A stretch of DNA of 64,000 nt from Desulfobacteraceae bacterium UBA2245 (GCA_002347265.1 DDYB01000028.1:14142-78141), one strand, 5' to 3'; positions 44,339 through 51,900 are shown, numbered from the stretch's first letter. Notes: generated by a model from the sequence alone, not told the origin. Translations and numbers: made by a program.

Positions 44339-44459
44339 ATCACGGTCCATATATCGATATATGACGAAGTATGAATCGATTCTCAATCCATGGCGGCCGG
44401 ACGACGCGAACATTCTGCTACACCCCTCGCTCTGAGGCCGTCGCAAAGGAGAATGAGGT

Positions 44460-45632
44460 ATGAAAGAGCGCACCAAGCTGTTGCTGATCATCGGCGTTTT
44501 CGCAGCCGCCTATTACGTCCCATGGAGCCATCCGGTTATCCGGCAGTCCGGGCTCGAAGCCTTCATGATGCTTCAGGAATATGCCAGAGAGCACGTACTG
44601 ACCTGCCTGATTCCCGCATTTTTCATCGCCGGCGCCATTGCCGTGTTTGTCTCTCAGGCCTCGGTGCTCAAATACTTCGGGGCCCAGGCCAGCAAGATTC
44701 TGGCTTATTCAGTGGCCTCGGTTTCGGGCACCATTCTGGCCGTGTGCTCTTGCACGGTGCTGCCCCTTTTTGCCGGCATTTACAACCGGGGGGCCGGGAT
44801 CGGCCCGGCCACGGCCTTTCTCTATTCCGGCCCGGCCATCAACGTGCTGGCCATCACGCTGACAGCCAAGATTCTCGGCTGGCAGCTGGGTTTGGCGCGA
44901 GCCGTGGGCGCGGTGGTTTTCGCCATTGTTACCGGCCTGCTGATGGCTCTGATTTTCCGGAAGGACGATGCGGCCCGCACCGCGGGACAGATCTATCTGC
45001 CCGATGCCGTGGCCAAGGAGCGCACCCTGATGCAGGACTCCCTGTACATTCTGACCATGGTGCTGATCCTGGTCTTTGCCGCTTTTGCCAGACCTGCCGC
45101 CGGATCGACCGGTCTGTGGCCGGCCATCTTCGCCGCCAAATGGTATATTACCATCATTCTGCTGATCGTGCTGGGCATCATGCTCAAGGCCTGGTTCACC
45201 CGTGACGAGTGCAAAGACTGGGTGGAATCCACCTGGTGTTTCATGAAGCAGATTTTTCCGCTGCTGGCCGGCGGAGTCCTGGTGGCGGGTTTTCTGCTGG
45301 GTCGCCCCGGCCATCCGGCCCTGATTCCCGAACAGTGGGTCCAGTCCCTTCTGGGCGGCAACTCCTTCGGGGCCAACCTGATCGCCTCGGTGGCCGGCGC
45401 TCTGATGTATTTTGCCACCCTGACCGAGGTGCCTATTCTACAGGGGCTGATCGGGTCCGGTATGGGCAAGGGTCCGGCGCTGGCCCTGCTGCTGGCGGGT
45501 CCTGCCCTGTCGCTTCCCAACATGCTGGTGATCGGCAGCGTCATGGGCGTGAAAAAAACCGCGACCTTCTGCGGCATCATCGTGATCCTGAGCACCATTG
45601 CCGGAATGCTCTACGGCATGCTGGTTGCTTGA
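44460..45632 (+). CDS. PF03773-type permease (ArsP/SO_0444-like putative metal(loid) efflux)
   Basis: A 390-residue inner-membrane protein with about ten helices in two repeats. The conserved half-repeats are CSCTVLPLFAGIYNRGAGIGPATAFLYSGPAINVLAI (~residues 98-134) and TLTEVPILQGLIGSGMGKGPALALLLAGPALSLPNML (~residues 320-356). The Cys pair in the first fits a thiol-seeking substrate. Relatives export organoarsenicals or are annotated as Cu/Zn efflux; the true substrate here is open. It follows ArsR and precedes DUF2703 by 20 nt, so it is probably induced by a metalloid. Confidence 0.82.
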   Translation: MKERTKLLLIIGVFAAAYYVPWSHPVIRQSGLEAFMMLQEYAREHVLTCLIPAFFIAGAIAVFVSQASVLKYFGAQASKILAYSVASVSGTILAVCSCTVLPLFAGIYNRGAGIGPATAFLYSGPAINVLAITLTAKILGWQLGLARAVGAVVFAIVTGLLMALIFRKDDAARTAGQIYLPDAVAKERTLMQDSLYILTMVLILVFAAFARPAAGSTGLWPAIFAAKWYITIILLIVLGIMLKAWFTRDECKDWVESTWCFMKQIFPLLAGGVLVAGFLLGRPGHPALIPEQWVQSLLGGNSFGANLIASVAGALMYFATLTEVPILQGLIGSGMGKGPALALLLAGPALSLPNMLVIGSVMGVKKTATFCGIIVILSTIAGMLYGMLVA

Positions 45633-45652
45633 CTCTTTTAAGAAGGACGAAT

Positions 45653-46042
45653 ATGAAACGGCTTGAGATCGAGTGGCGTCATCTGGACAAGGAAGGCAGA
45701 ACCTGCGACCGGTGCGCGGATACCGGAGAGGAGGTCCGCGTCGCTTGCGAGACCCTGGCCGATGAACTGCAACCCCGGGGATGGGAAGTGGTTCTGAAAG
45801 AGACGCTGTTGACCGGGGATGAGATTTCACAATCCAACAGCATTCTGATAAACGGGATTCCTGTCGAGGGACTCCTGCCGGACGCGCGCAAGTCGGAAAA
45901 CTGCTGCGTCTCTTGCGGAGAACTGATCGGCGGGACCGCCATATGCCGGACAATTGAACGTGAGGGCCGAACCTACGAGAGGATACCGGTCTCGTTGATC
46001 CGGGAGGCGGCATATCATCTGATTCATCAACAGAACAGATAA
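45653..46042 (+). CDS. DUF2703 family cysteine-rich protein
   Basis: A 129-residue soluble protein of the DUF2703 family. Conserved parts are IEWRHLDKEGRTCDRCADTGEEV with a CxxC pair (~residues 18-21), SNSILINGIPVEGLL and SENCCVSCGELIGGTAICR with CCxxC, then GRTYERIPVSLIREA. Six cysteines in two clusters suggest metal or metalloid binding, or redox exchange; no function is established. ATG 45653 has AAGGA upstream. It lies between the permease and a CPKC thioredoxin, an association I recall in anaerobe genomes. Confidence 0.8.
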   Translation: MKRLEIEWRHLDKEGRTCDRCADTGEEVRVACETLADELQPRGWEVVLKETLLTGDEISQSNSILINGIPVEGLLPDARKSENCCVSCGELIGGTAICRTIEREGRTYERIPVSLIREAAYHLIHQQNR

Positions 46043-46054
46043 AGGAGTGTCATC

Positions 46055-46288
46055 ATGGAAATCAAAATCCTGGGCCCCGGATGCCCGAAATGCCGGCAGA
46101 CGGAAAAAGTGGTCATGGATGCACTGGCCGAGGCGGGCGTGGCCGCCAATGTGGAAAAGGTCACCGACCTGATGAAAATCGCCGGTTACGGCGTGTTCGG
46201 CACGCCGGCCGTGGTGGTCGACGGCGAGGTCAAATCGGTGGGCAAGGTTCCCAGCAAAGAAGAGGTCAAATCCTGGCTGACAAAATAG
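46055..46288 (+). CDS. Small redox-active thioredoxin-like protein (CPKC)
   Basis: A 77-residue thioredoxin-fold protein of the redox-active disulfide family (TIGR00412). The active site GPGCPKCRQTEKVV is at residues ~7-20 and the cis-Pro region is GVFGTPAVVVDG. It has no signal peptide, so it is cytoplasmic. It starts 12 nt after the DUF2703 gene and may keep that protein's cysteines reduced (inference). Confidence 0.9.
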   Translation: MEIKILGPGCPKCRQTEKVVMDALAEAGVAANVEKVTDLMKIAGYGVFGTPAVVVDGEVKSVGKVPSKEEVKSWLTK

Positions 46289-46303
46289 ATCAGGGAGAAT
46301 ACA

Positions 46304-46366
46304 ATGGCGGAAACATGCTGCGCGGGTGGAAATGATATAATGATTCCGACCTGTCAATCCATTTAA
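46304..46366 (+). pseudogene. 20-codon remnant resembling the start of a DGC-type zinc-binding protein
   Basis: ATG 46304 has a GGGAG site and encodes MAETCCAGGNDIMIPTCQSI before TAA. The Cys-Cys plus later Cys pattern resembles the N-terminus of putative zinc-binding (DGC-domain) proteins found beside ArsR/DUF2703 genes, but everything after the third Cys is missing. It could also be a tiny functional Cys-rich peptide or chance. Confidence 0.35.
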
Positions 46367-46385
46367 AGTGCGACAAGGAAAAATC

Positions 46386-47333
46386 ATGCTTTTGTTTGAA
46401 TCCATCAAAAGAAATCGTCATGCAGGGCGCCATGGCTTCCAGTTCTTACTGTTCGCCCTTCTGGTGTTTTCAACCGGAATCGCTCATGGAGCCCAGGCGC
46501 CGACAGTGAATGAAAAGTACGCCGGGCTTGCTTCGGGAATTCTCAGTTCGGCCCGGCTTGAACCCCTGGATGAAGGCGTTTTGCTGGTCGGGGACGGCAT
46601 CCGAATCACCCGGGCGGAACTGATGAAGTCCATCGACCAGGAAGAGCCGAAGCTGCGCGGGCAACTTGAAAAAAACCTGTTTTTCGTCATGGAACAGGAG
46701 GCTGCCCGGCGGGTGCTGATATCTGAAGCTGAGAAAGCCGGCATTTCGAACGGCGGCGGGGATGAAAACCAGACCATTCAGCAGTTGTTCGAGCGCAAGG
46801 CCGCCGATGTATCCGTATCCGAAGATGAACTCGAGACCTTTTATCGGGAAAATCGCGAGATGATCGGCACAGCCACCTTTGAACAGGTCAAAGACAGCAT
46901 TCGGCAATATCTGCTTCAGGCCCGAAGGAATCAGGCCATCAACGCCTACATTGCCGGGTTGTCGGATGCGGTTCATCTTCGCGTCGATAAGGGCTGGGTG
47001 GAAACCCAGAGCCGTCTCGCGCTGGACAATCCGGTGGACAAGGCCCGACGTTCCGGAAGGCCGACCATGGTGGAATTCGGCGCAGCGGGGTGCGCGCCCT
47101 GCGATATGATGCAACCCATTGTGGATAATTTGAGGAAGAATTATTCAGATAAATTGAATGTGGTGTTCGTCCCTGTACGGGAGGAACAGGTCCTGTCCGC
47201 CCGTTATGGCATCCGGTCCATTCCGGTTCAGGCGTTTTTCGATTCAGCGGGCAAAGAGGTTTTCCGGCACGTCGGTTTTTTCCCCGAAGCCGAGGTCCTC
47301 AAGCAACTTGCCGGAATGGGAGTCTCCAAATGA
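46386..47333 (+). CDS. Exported thioredoxin-domain protein with SurA-like N-terminal region
   Basis: A 315-residue protein with an N-terminal signal sequence (FQFLLFALLVFSTGIAHGAQA). A middle helical region (LLVGDGIRITRAELMKSI, EQEAARRVLISEAEKAGI, VSEDELETFYRENRE) looks like the SurA/PpiC-type N-terminal chaperone part without a rotamase domain. A C-terminal thioredoxin fold has active site GCAPCDMM (~residue 238) and cis-Pro in IRSIPVQAFFD. It should act in the periplasm as a thiol oxidoreductase. ATG 46386 has AAGGAA 6 nt upstream. Its stop overlaps the next thioredoxin gene by 4 nt. Confidence 0.82.
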   Translation: MLLFESIKRNRHAGRHGFQFLLFALLVFSTGIAHGAQAPTVNEKYAGLASGILSSARLEPLDEGVLLVGDGIRITRAELMKSIDQEEPKLRGQLEKNLFFVMEQEAARRVLISEAEKAGISNGGGDENQTIQQLFERKAADVSVSEDELETFYRENREMIGTATFEQVKDSIRQYLLQARRNQAINAYIAGLSDAVHLRVDKGWVETQSRLALDNPVDKARRSGRPTMVEFGAAGCAPCDMMQPIVDNLRKNYSDKLNVVFVPVREEQVLSARYGIRSIPVQAFFDSAGKEVFRHVGFFPEAEVLKQLAGMGVSK

Positions 47334-47740
47334 AGCAAAACAAGCGTATCTGGATCATTCTCGCCCTGGCCGCGGCCGCCCTGGCGATTGTTTACGGCGT
47401 TCGCGGATCACTCTTCGACTCCGGATCAACTGAAAATATGGCCGCGCTGACATCCCCCTTTCCTGACAGAGTCGTCATGCTCGATCTGGGCGCCAACGAG
47501 TGCGTTCCCTGCAAGATGATGGCCCCCATTCTCGAGGAACTGAAAAAGGAGTATGCGGGCAGAGCCGAAATCATCTTCATCGATGTGTGGAAAGATCCGG
47601 ATCAAGCCAAAAAATACGGAATACGGGCCATCCCTACGCAGATTTTCTTCAACGCCGAGGGCAGGGAGGTCTACCGCAATACCGGATTCATGGATAAAAA
47701 ACGGATTGTGGACATCCTGTCCAGGCTGGGGGTTTCCTGA
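47330..47740 (+). CDS. Membrane-anchored thioredoxin (CVPC)
   Basis: A 136-residue protein with an N-terminal helix (IWIILALAAAALAIVYGV) and a thioredoxin domain facing the periplasm. The active site is ANECVPCKMMAPILEELKKEY (~residue 58); cis-Pro lies in IRAIPTQIFFNAEGREV. It overlaps the preceding gene (ATGA) and is followed 20 nt later by a CcdA-type protein, its likely electron donor. No lipobox is seen, so the helix itself is the anchor. Confidence 0.9.
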   Translation: MKQNKRIWIILALAAAALAIVYGVRGSLFDSGSTENMAALTSPFPDRVVMLDLGANECVPCKMMAPILEELKKEYAGRAEIIFIDVWKDPDQAKKYGIRAIPTQIFFNAEGREVYRNTGFMDKKRIVDILSRLGVS

Positions 47741-47760
47741 TAAGGAGCTGAATCAGATAC

Positions 47761-48471
47761 ATGTTCGATCCGTTTTTCATCACCGTCAACAAGTGGATGA
47801 CCGGCGGGCTGGCGATGGCGGCTGCGGGCGCATTTCTATGGGGAATGGTCAGCGTTCTGTTTTCTCCCTGTCACCTGGCTTCCATTCCATTGATCGTGGC
47901 CTATGTGGGCGGCCAGAAGACCGCCGTTCATCCCCGTACGGCAGGCTGGTATGCCGGGGCTTTTTCGCTGGGGCTGTTTGTCACCATCTCGGTCGTAGGC
48001 ATTGTATGCGCCATGCTGGGCCGCATGCTGGGCGATGTGGGCGTCTGGTGGCAGGTTCTGGTCGGCGCCGTGCTCGTCTGGGTGGCCCTGGGAATGCTGG
48101 GTGTTCAGGCCTGCTCCGTTTCCGGGTCCATGCTCTACCGGCTCAAACTGCGCGGCATTCACGGCGCGTTCGGGCTGGGACTGGCCTATGGAATTCTGTC
48201 CGGATCATGCACATTCGGCTTTATCGCGCCGATTCTGGCCATTGTCACCGTGCAGCAGAAAATCTTCGCCGGTTCGGTCATGATGATCCTTTTTGCTTTG
48301 GGCCACTGCCTGCCGATTGTCGCGGCCGGCAGTTCCACGGCCATGGTTCGCAAACTCACGGAAAGCAGCGCCTGGCAGGGCGCCGGGCTGTGGTTCCGGC
48401 GTTGCGCCGGCATCGTGATTGCTTTGCTGGGGGCTTATTTCATCGTCAATCCGTTTTTCGCGGGCATTTGA
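47761..48471 (+). CDS. CcdA/DsbD-type thiol-disulfide transmembrane electron carrier
   Basis: A 236-residue inner-membrane protein with six helices of the CcdA (DsbD_2) family, which moves reducing equivalents from cytoplasmic thioredoxin to periplasmic thiols. The conserved FSPCHLASIPLIVAYVGGQ holds the first redox Cys (~residue 37). The second half has SGSCTFGFIAPILAIVTVQQ with the partner Cys (~residue 145). The position directly after two exported thioredoxins and before a rhodanese makes a periplasmic reduction relay the natural reading. Confidence 0.88.
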   Translation: MFDPFFITVNKWMTGGLAMAAAGAFLWGMVSVLFSPCHLASIPLIVAYVGGQKTAVHPRTAGWYAGAFSLGLFVTISVVGIVCAMLGRMLGDVGVWWQVLVGAVLVWVALGMLGVQACSVSGSMLYRLKLRGIHGAFGLGLAYGILSGSCTFGFIAPILAIVTVQQKIFAGSVMMILFALGHCLPIVAAGSSTAMVRKLTESSAWQGAGLWFRRCAGIVIALLGAYFIVNPFFAGI

Positions 48472-48490
48472 GGGCTGGAGGTATGGGCGC

Positions 48491-48994
48491 ATGAATAGAT
48501 TGTTTTCCATATCGGTTCAACAATCCCTGCGACAGATTCCCGCGCTCATCGCGCTGGCCGTTATCATTGCCCTGGGCGTCAATCACTGGCGGTCCGACGG
48601 CATACCCCTTGTCGGCGACTGGTCCATGGAAGCCCGCTTTTCGGATGCCGCCGGAGAGAGTTTGATTATTGAGCTGGCGCAGGCACGTCGCCTGTTCGAG
48701 GAGGACGGCGGAGTTCTGTTCGTGGATGCAAGGCCGCAAAGTGAGTATGCCCAGGAGCATATTTCCGGCGCTCTGAGCCTTCCCTGGCAGGACGCCGACC
48801 GCTATTTAGCGGAAACAGCCGGTCGCCTGGAGAGCCGGAAGACGATCGTTGCTTACTGCGACGGGGAAGACTGCGATCTGAGCCATGAACTGGCTCTTTT
48901 CCTGAAGGACATGGGATTTGAAAACGTTCGCGTGCTGGTCAACGGCCTGACCGTATGGCGGGAGGCCGGCCTGCCGATCGAAACCGGGAACTGA
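48491..48994 (+). CDS. Membrane-anchored rhodanese-domain protein
   Basis: A 167-residue protein with one N-terminal helix (IPALIALAVIIALGVNHW) and a rhodanese domain, probably periplasmic. Visible are VLFVDARPQSEYAQEHISGALSLPW and the active loop TIVAYCDGEDCDLSHELALFLKDMGFENVRVLVNG, in which YCDGEDC supplies the catalytic Cys and a second Cys five residues on. Rhodaneses handle persulfide sulfur. It ends 1 nt before the MauE/DoxX gene. Confidence 0.88.
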   Translation: MNRLFSISVQQSLRQIPALIALAVIIALGVNHWRSDGIPLVGDWSMEARFSDAAGESLIIELAQARRLFEEDGGVLFVDARPQSEYAQEHISGALSLPWQDADRYLAETAGRLESRKTIVAYCDGEDCDLSHELALFLKDMGFENVRVLVNGLTVWREAGLPIETGN

Positions 48995-48995
48995 G

Positions 48996-49484
48996 ATGAT
49001 GACATCATATGCCTGCTGTCCTACAGATATTTCGAGAACCCCATCTCGGGTCTTCATCGTGCTGCGCCTGTTTCTGGGCGCTGTTTTTATCTATGCCAGC
49101 TATGACAAGATCCTGCATCCTCAGGCCTTTGCCCAGGCCGTTTACAACTACCGGATTCTGCCGGATGCGCTGGTTAACCTCACGGCCCTGGTTCTGCCCT
49201 GGCTGGAACTCATTCTGGGGTTGTGCCTCGCGGCCGGATTCTGGCTGCCCGGAGCGACGATGATCAGCACCGGCCTGCTGATGATATTCATCGGCTCGCT
49301 GGCGTTCAACCGGATGCGAGGACTGGATATCAGCTGCGGCTGTTTTGCCACGCAAAACGTCGAAGGACCGGCCGACCTGTGGACCGTGGTCCGGGACCTG
49401 ATTTTTCTGGCCGTATCCATTTATCTGACCCTGGTCGTTTTTTTCTTTCGTTCCGGTCAGAAACAGGGCGGAAATTGTCCGTAA
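48996..49484 (+). CDS. MauE/DoxX-family membrane protein
   Basis: A 162-residue four-helix inner-membrane protein of the DoxX/MauE group. Helices are around FIVLRLFLGAVFIYASYDKIL, VLPWLELILGLCLAAGFWL, MISTGLLMIFIGSLAF and LIFLAVSIYLTLVVFFF. The loop LDISCGCFATQ carries a Cys-x-Cys. MauE proteins help periplasmic disulfide formation and DoxX relatives work in sulfur oxidation, both consistent with the thiol setting. The start at ATG 48996 has a Cys pair (YACCPT) near the N-terminus. It closes the cluster. Confidence 0.82.
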   Translation: MMTSYACCPTDISRTPSRVFIVLRLFLGAVFIYASYDKILHPQAFAQAVYNYRILPDALVNLTALVLPWLELILGLCLAAGFWLPGATMISTGLLMIFIGSLAFNRMRGLDISCGCFATQNVEGPADLWTVVRDLIFLAVSIYLTLVVFFFRSGQKQGGNCP

Positions 49485-49541
49485 TCCATCCACCTGAATT
49501 CAGCAATTCTCAACGCGGAACCCCGCTGTTCGAAGCGATTC

Positions 49542-49749
49542 TCCGTCCGCGGGAACTCAGGATTTCTTTTTCTTTCCGTCATCCAGGGCTTCCCTGACCT
49601 TGGCGATCAGGTCCTTCATCGAAAAGGGTTTCGAAATAAAGCGGACGCCCTCGTCCTGCCCGCTGCGGCGGGCGAAGAGATATACATTTCTATCCCGACA
49701 CGGACAGGTGTTTCATGTCGGGGTGGAGGCATACAAGATTTCCGGCAGT
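49542..49749 (-). pseudogene. Decayed 3' end of a hybrid sensor kinase (direct-repeat copy of 53336-53515)
   Basis: Bases 49542-49656 match 53336-53450 at 111 of 115 positions, in the same orientation. A diverged stretch follows, then 29 of 32 matches (49691-49722 against 53483-53514). On the minus strand it reads as the end of a receiver domain (DEGVRFISKPFSMKDL, then a basic tail and stop), preceded by frame-damaged sequence. It is the scar of a paralogous kinase, cut off next to the Cys-rich small gene. With the intact copy it brackets the arsenic genes. Confidence 0.85.
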
Positions 49750-49935
49750 TCAATCTGAAGACTTGTCTTCGTTCAGGCCGCAGGTCGAACAGCACGTGTT
49801 GCAAGATGTTTCGATCTCTTGTTCGACGCTTTCCGCCGGTTCATTTTGAATCTCCTCGACCTGAAACGAACAGCAGTTCGATTTTTTTCCAAACAATTTC
49901 TTGAAAAAACCCGGTTCGGTTTTTGTGTCCGCCAC
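49750..49935 (-). CDS. Small cysteine-rich putative metal-binding protein (61 aa)
   Basis: A 61-residue soluble protein with five of its six Cys in pairs or CxxC settings: KKSNCCSFQVEEIQ (~residues 21-22) and SCNTCCSTCGLNE (~residues 45-53). The basic start GFFKKLFGKKS followed by CC and an acidic middle recalls small LDCC-type putative metal-binding proteins found with PF03773 permeases. It lies 29 nt after the permease on the same strand and probably shares its MarR-controlled transcript. A metal(loid)-buffering role is inferred. Confidence 0.7.
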   Translation of the reverse strand: MADTKTEPGFFKKLFGKKSNCCSFQVEEIQNEPAESVEQEIETSCNTCCSTCGLNEDKSSD

Positions 49936-49964
49936 GATTTGCCTCCTTATCGGACCGTTAATAG

Positions 49965-50867
49965 TCAGTTGATCATGTTGAATGCATAACCGCCGATGAC
50001 CGCCGTTGCCCAGATGACGGCGATAATCGATGCGACCAGGCGCTTTTTAAATATGCTTGCCAGCATTGCCATTTCCGGAATTGCCATTCCCGCGCCGCCG
50101 ATGATCAGGGCGATTACCGCTCCCATGCTCATTCCTTTCTGGGCCAGGGCCAAGCCGATCGGGATTGCGGTTTCCGCCCGGATATACAGAGGAACGCCGA
50201 CAATCGCGGCAACGGGAATGGCAAATGGATTGTGGGGTCCGGCAATTCGAGCTACGAATTCCTGGGGAATATACCCGTAAATCCCCGCGCCGATGCCAAC
50301 GCCGATGAGAAGATAAACCAGAACCGCCCTGAAATCACCCCATGCGGTCGCAAACGCCGATTTAAGCTTTCCGGGAAAATCAGAAGGAATAACGGGCGCC
50401 GCATTTCCGCAGCAAGCGGATTTTATCCTGACATTTCGGACGAATCGAGCGCCTCCGGTTTTTTCCAGAATCACCCCAAAAATCACCGAACCTGAAAACG
50501 TGACGCCGAAATACAGCAGGCAGGCTTTCAAACCCATGAGCGTTGCGACCATGCTGATAATGATCGGGTTCAAAAGGGGCGAGGCGATCACAAAAGACAT
50601 GACCGGCCCAAAAGGGGCGCCGGCATTCAGCATGCCGAGCGTCATCGGAATGGTCGAACAGGCGCAAAACGGAGTCAGGGAACCCACGACGGCGCCCAGG
50701 AAATTCCCCCAAAGTCCTCGCTTCGAAAGCCACGCTCTCATTTTTTCCTGGGGAACATACATCAGGACCAGCGCGACAAGGGCGCTGATTCCGAGAAACA
50801 GGGCGGTTAACTCGGCGGTAATCAATAGAAAATATTCCAGGGTTTTGATCAAGGCATCCAAATCCAT
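49965..50867 (-). CDS. PF03773-type permease (ArsP-like), MarR-linked
   Basis: A 300-residue inner-membrane protein with about eight helices. The two half-motifs are GSLTPFCACSTIPMTLGMLNAGAPFGPVMSFVIASPLLNPIII (~residues 62-104) and VPLYIRAETAIPIGLALAQKGMSMGAVIALIIGGAGMAIPEM (~residues 220-261). The Cys-Ala-Cys of the first matches the ArsP/permease group, and a Cys pair lies in the central loop (KSACCGNA). It is a second, shorter relative of the permease at 44.5 kb. An operator-like repeat lies just upstream and marR precedes it by about 42 nt. Confidence 0.82.
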   Translation of the reverse strand: MDLDALIKTLEYFLLITAELTALFLGISALVALVLMYVPQEKMRAWLSKRGLWGNFLGAVVGSLTPFCACSTIPMTLGMLNAGAPFGPVMSFVIASPLLNPIIISMVATLMGLKACLLYFGVTFSGSVIFGVILEKTGGARFVRNVRIKSACCGNAAPVIPSDFPGKLKSAFATAWGDFRAVLVYLLIGVGIGAGIYGYIPQEFVARIAGPHNPFAIPVAAIVGVPLYIRAETAIPIGLALAQKGMSMGAVIALIIGGAGMAIPEMAMLASIFKKRLVASIIAVIWATAVIGGYAFNMIN

Positions 50868-50876
50868 TCTCCTTTT

Positions 50877-50898
50877 TGGTTGACGCCATCAACTACCA
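50877..50898 (-). promoter_or_regulatory. Second MarR operator-like site, before the permease
   Basis: TGGTTGACG-CCAT-CAACTACCA (50877-50898) is an imperfect inverted repeat very like the perfect one at 51410-51428. It lies between marR and the permease start, just outside the permease ribosome binding site. Confidence 0.65.
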
Positions 50899-50909
50899 GG
50901 GCAAAAAAA

Positions 50910-51338
50910 TTAATCCCTTAAAGCCCTGGCCATGTCTTTGAGCAGTGCTTTCATATGGGGTGCATTTTTATCAGGCATTCTGGCCAGGAGGTGTTCGATC
51001 TCTTTTGAATATCGCTCGTCCGTGGAGGCCAGAACGTTTTCCCCCTGGGGGGTTATCACAACGCAGCAAACCCGTCCGTCTTCGAAAGATTTAATTTTCT
51101 GAACATACCCTTTCTTTTCCAGGCGGTTCACGATTCTGGTCGCCCCGCTTTTCGTGAATCCGAGCAGTTGACCGATATTCTGAACCGGGCAATCCTCGGT
51201 GTTCGCAATCTTGTCCAGAGCAAGAAATTCCGGCATCGACAGATTTTCGCAGCATTCGCCATTCGGACCCTTGGGACCAAAATGCCGGACAATTTCGATC
51301 AAGGCCCGGCTGAGATCGGAAATTTTTCTTTTGTTCAT
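50910..51338 (-). CDS. MarR-family transcriptional regulator, Cys-rich
   Basis: A 142-residue winged-helix repressor. SMPEFLALDKIANTEDCPVQNIGQLLGFTKSGATRIVNRLEKKGYVQKI holds the DNA-binding helices, and DGRVCCVVITPQGENVL the wing. Four Cys (GECCEN, VCC) beyond the one at DCPV suggest thiol-based sensing of metal(loid) or electrophile. ATG 51338 is chosen over the frame start at 51425 because the latter lies inside the promoter. It heads the permease/Cys-rich-protein operon. Confidence 0.85.
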   Translation of the reverse strand: MNKRKISDLSRALIEIVRHFGPKGPNGECCENLSMPEFLALDKIANTEDCPVQNIGQLLGFTKSGATRIVNRLEKKGYVQKIKSFEDGRVCCVVITPQGENVLASTDERYSKEIEHLLARMPDKNAPHMKALLKDMARALRD

Positions 51339-51396
51339 TTTTTGCCCTTTCGTTCCGCCCATGGCGATGAGAGCGTTAAGCCAACTGCCGAGGCAT

Positions 51397-51428
51397 GATA
51401 TAACCTGTATGGTTGACGCTGTCAACCA
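51397..51428 (-). promoter_or_regulatory. marR promoter with perfect operator palindrome over the -35 box
   Basis: On the minus strand TTGACA (51425-51420), 17 nt, TATATC (51402-51397). A perfect inverted repeat TGGTTGAC-GCT-GTCAACCA (51410-51428) covers the -35 box. It almost matches the site at 50877-50898, so one MarR dimer type probably binds both. Confidence 0.82.
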
Positions 51429-51495
51429 TTTGATTCAAACAATTTCGCTTTTATTCTCGATCTGTATCTCCATGCCAGCAGATTCAAATTAAAAC

Positions 51496-51550
51496 TTGAC
51501 ATTTGTCTTTCGAGAAGCAAGTATATGCACAAATGCACATATATGCATAT
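51496..51550 (+). promoter_or_regulatory. Promoter and ArsR operator-like repeats of the arsR-acr3 unit
   Basis: TTGACA (51496-51501) is followed after 17-20 nt by AAGTAT/TATATG. Just downstream come alternating ATGCA/TGCAT units (ATATGCACAAATGCACAT, ATATATGCATAT), an AT-rich imperfect dyad of the kind ArsR/SmtB proteins bind. The region lies between divergent marR and arsR. Confidence 0.6.
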
Positions 51551-51567
51551 AGATGCGGGAGACAAAG

Positions 51568-51900
51568 ATGAAAGACGAAGCAGCGATGTTCAAAGTCCTG
51601 GGAGATCCGATTCGACTCAGGTTGTCGATTCTGCTCTCCATGCATGGTGAAATCTGCGTATGCCAACTGGCGGATGCTCTTGACGAACCGCAATTCAAGA
51701 TTTCCCGACATCTGGGAATCATGCGGGCCGCCGGCATGGTGGAAGCCAGGCGGGATGGCACCTGGATGTACTACAAGCTCTCTGCTCCCAAAAATCGCCT
51801 GCAGGAGTGCCTGCAGGAATGCTTCAGGGACTGTCTGCAGAATCACAGGACCGTTGCGGCCGACACAGGGCGTATGGAAAAGGCGTCGTGCCCAACCTGA
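51568..51900 (+). CDS. arsR: ArsR-family arsenic-responsive repressor with CVC motif
   Basis: A 110-residue winged-helix repressor that leaves DNA when As(III)/Sb(III) binds. The motif GEICVCQLADALDEPQFKISRHLGIMRAAGMVEARRDGTWMYYKL carries the CVC pair in the recognition region. The C-terminal part adds Cys residues (QECLQECFRDCLQ), so a further thiol site is possible. ATG 51568 has GGGAG 7 nt upstream; the in-frame ATG 51553 lacks a site. The ACR3 pump gene follows 113 nt later. Confidence 0.9.
   Translation: MKDEAAMFKVLGDPIRLRLSILLSMHGEICVCQLADALDEPQFKISRHLGIMRAAGMVEARRDGTWMYYKLSAPKNRLQECLQECFRDCLQNHRTVAADTGRMEKASCPT

Noticed and set aside
49658..49673. Hairpin GCCCGC-TGCG-GCGGGC as a possible terminator after the MauE/DoxX gene
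   Set aside because: No T run follows on either strand, and it lies within the decayed kinase copy, where the homologous sequence is coding.
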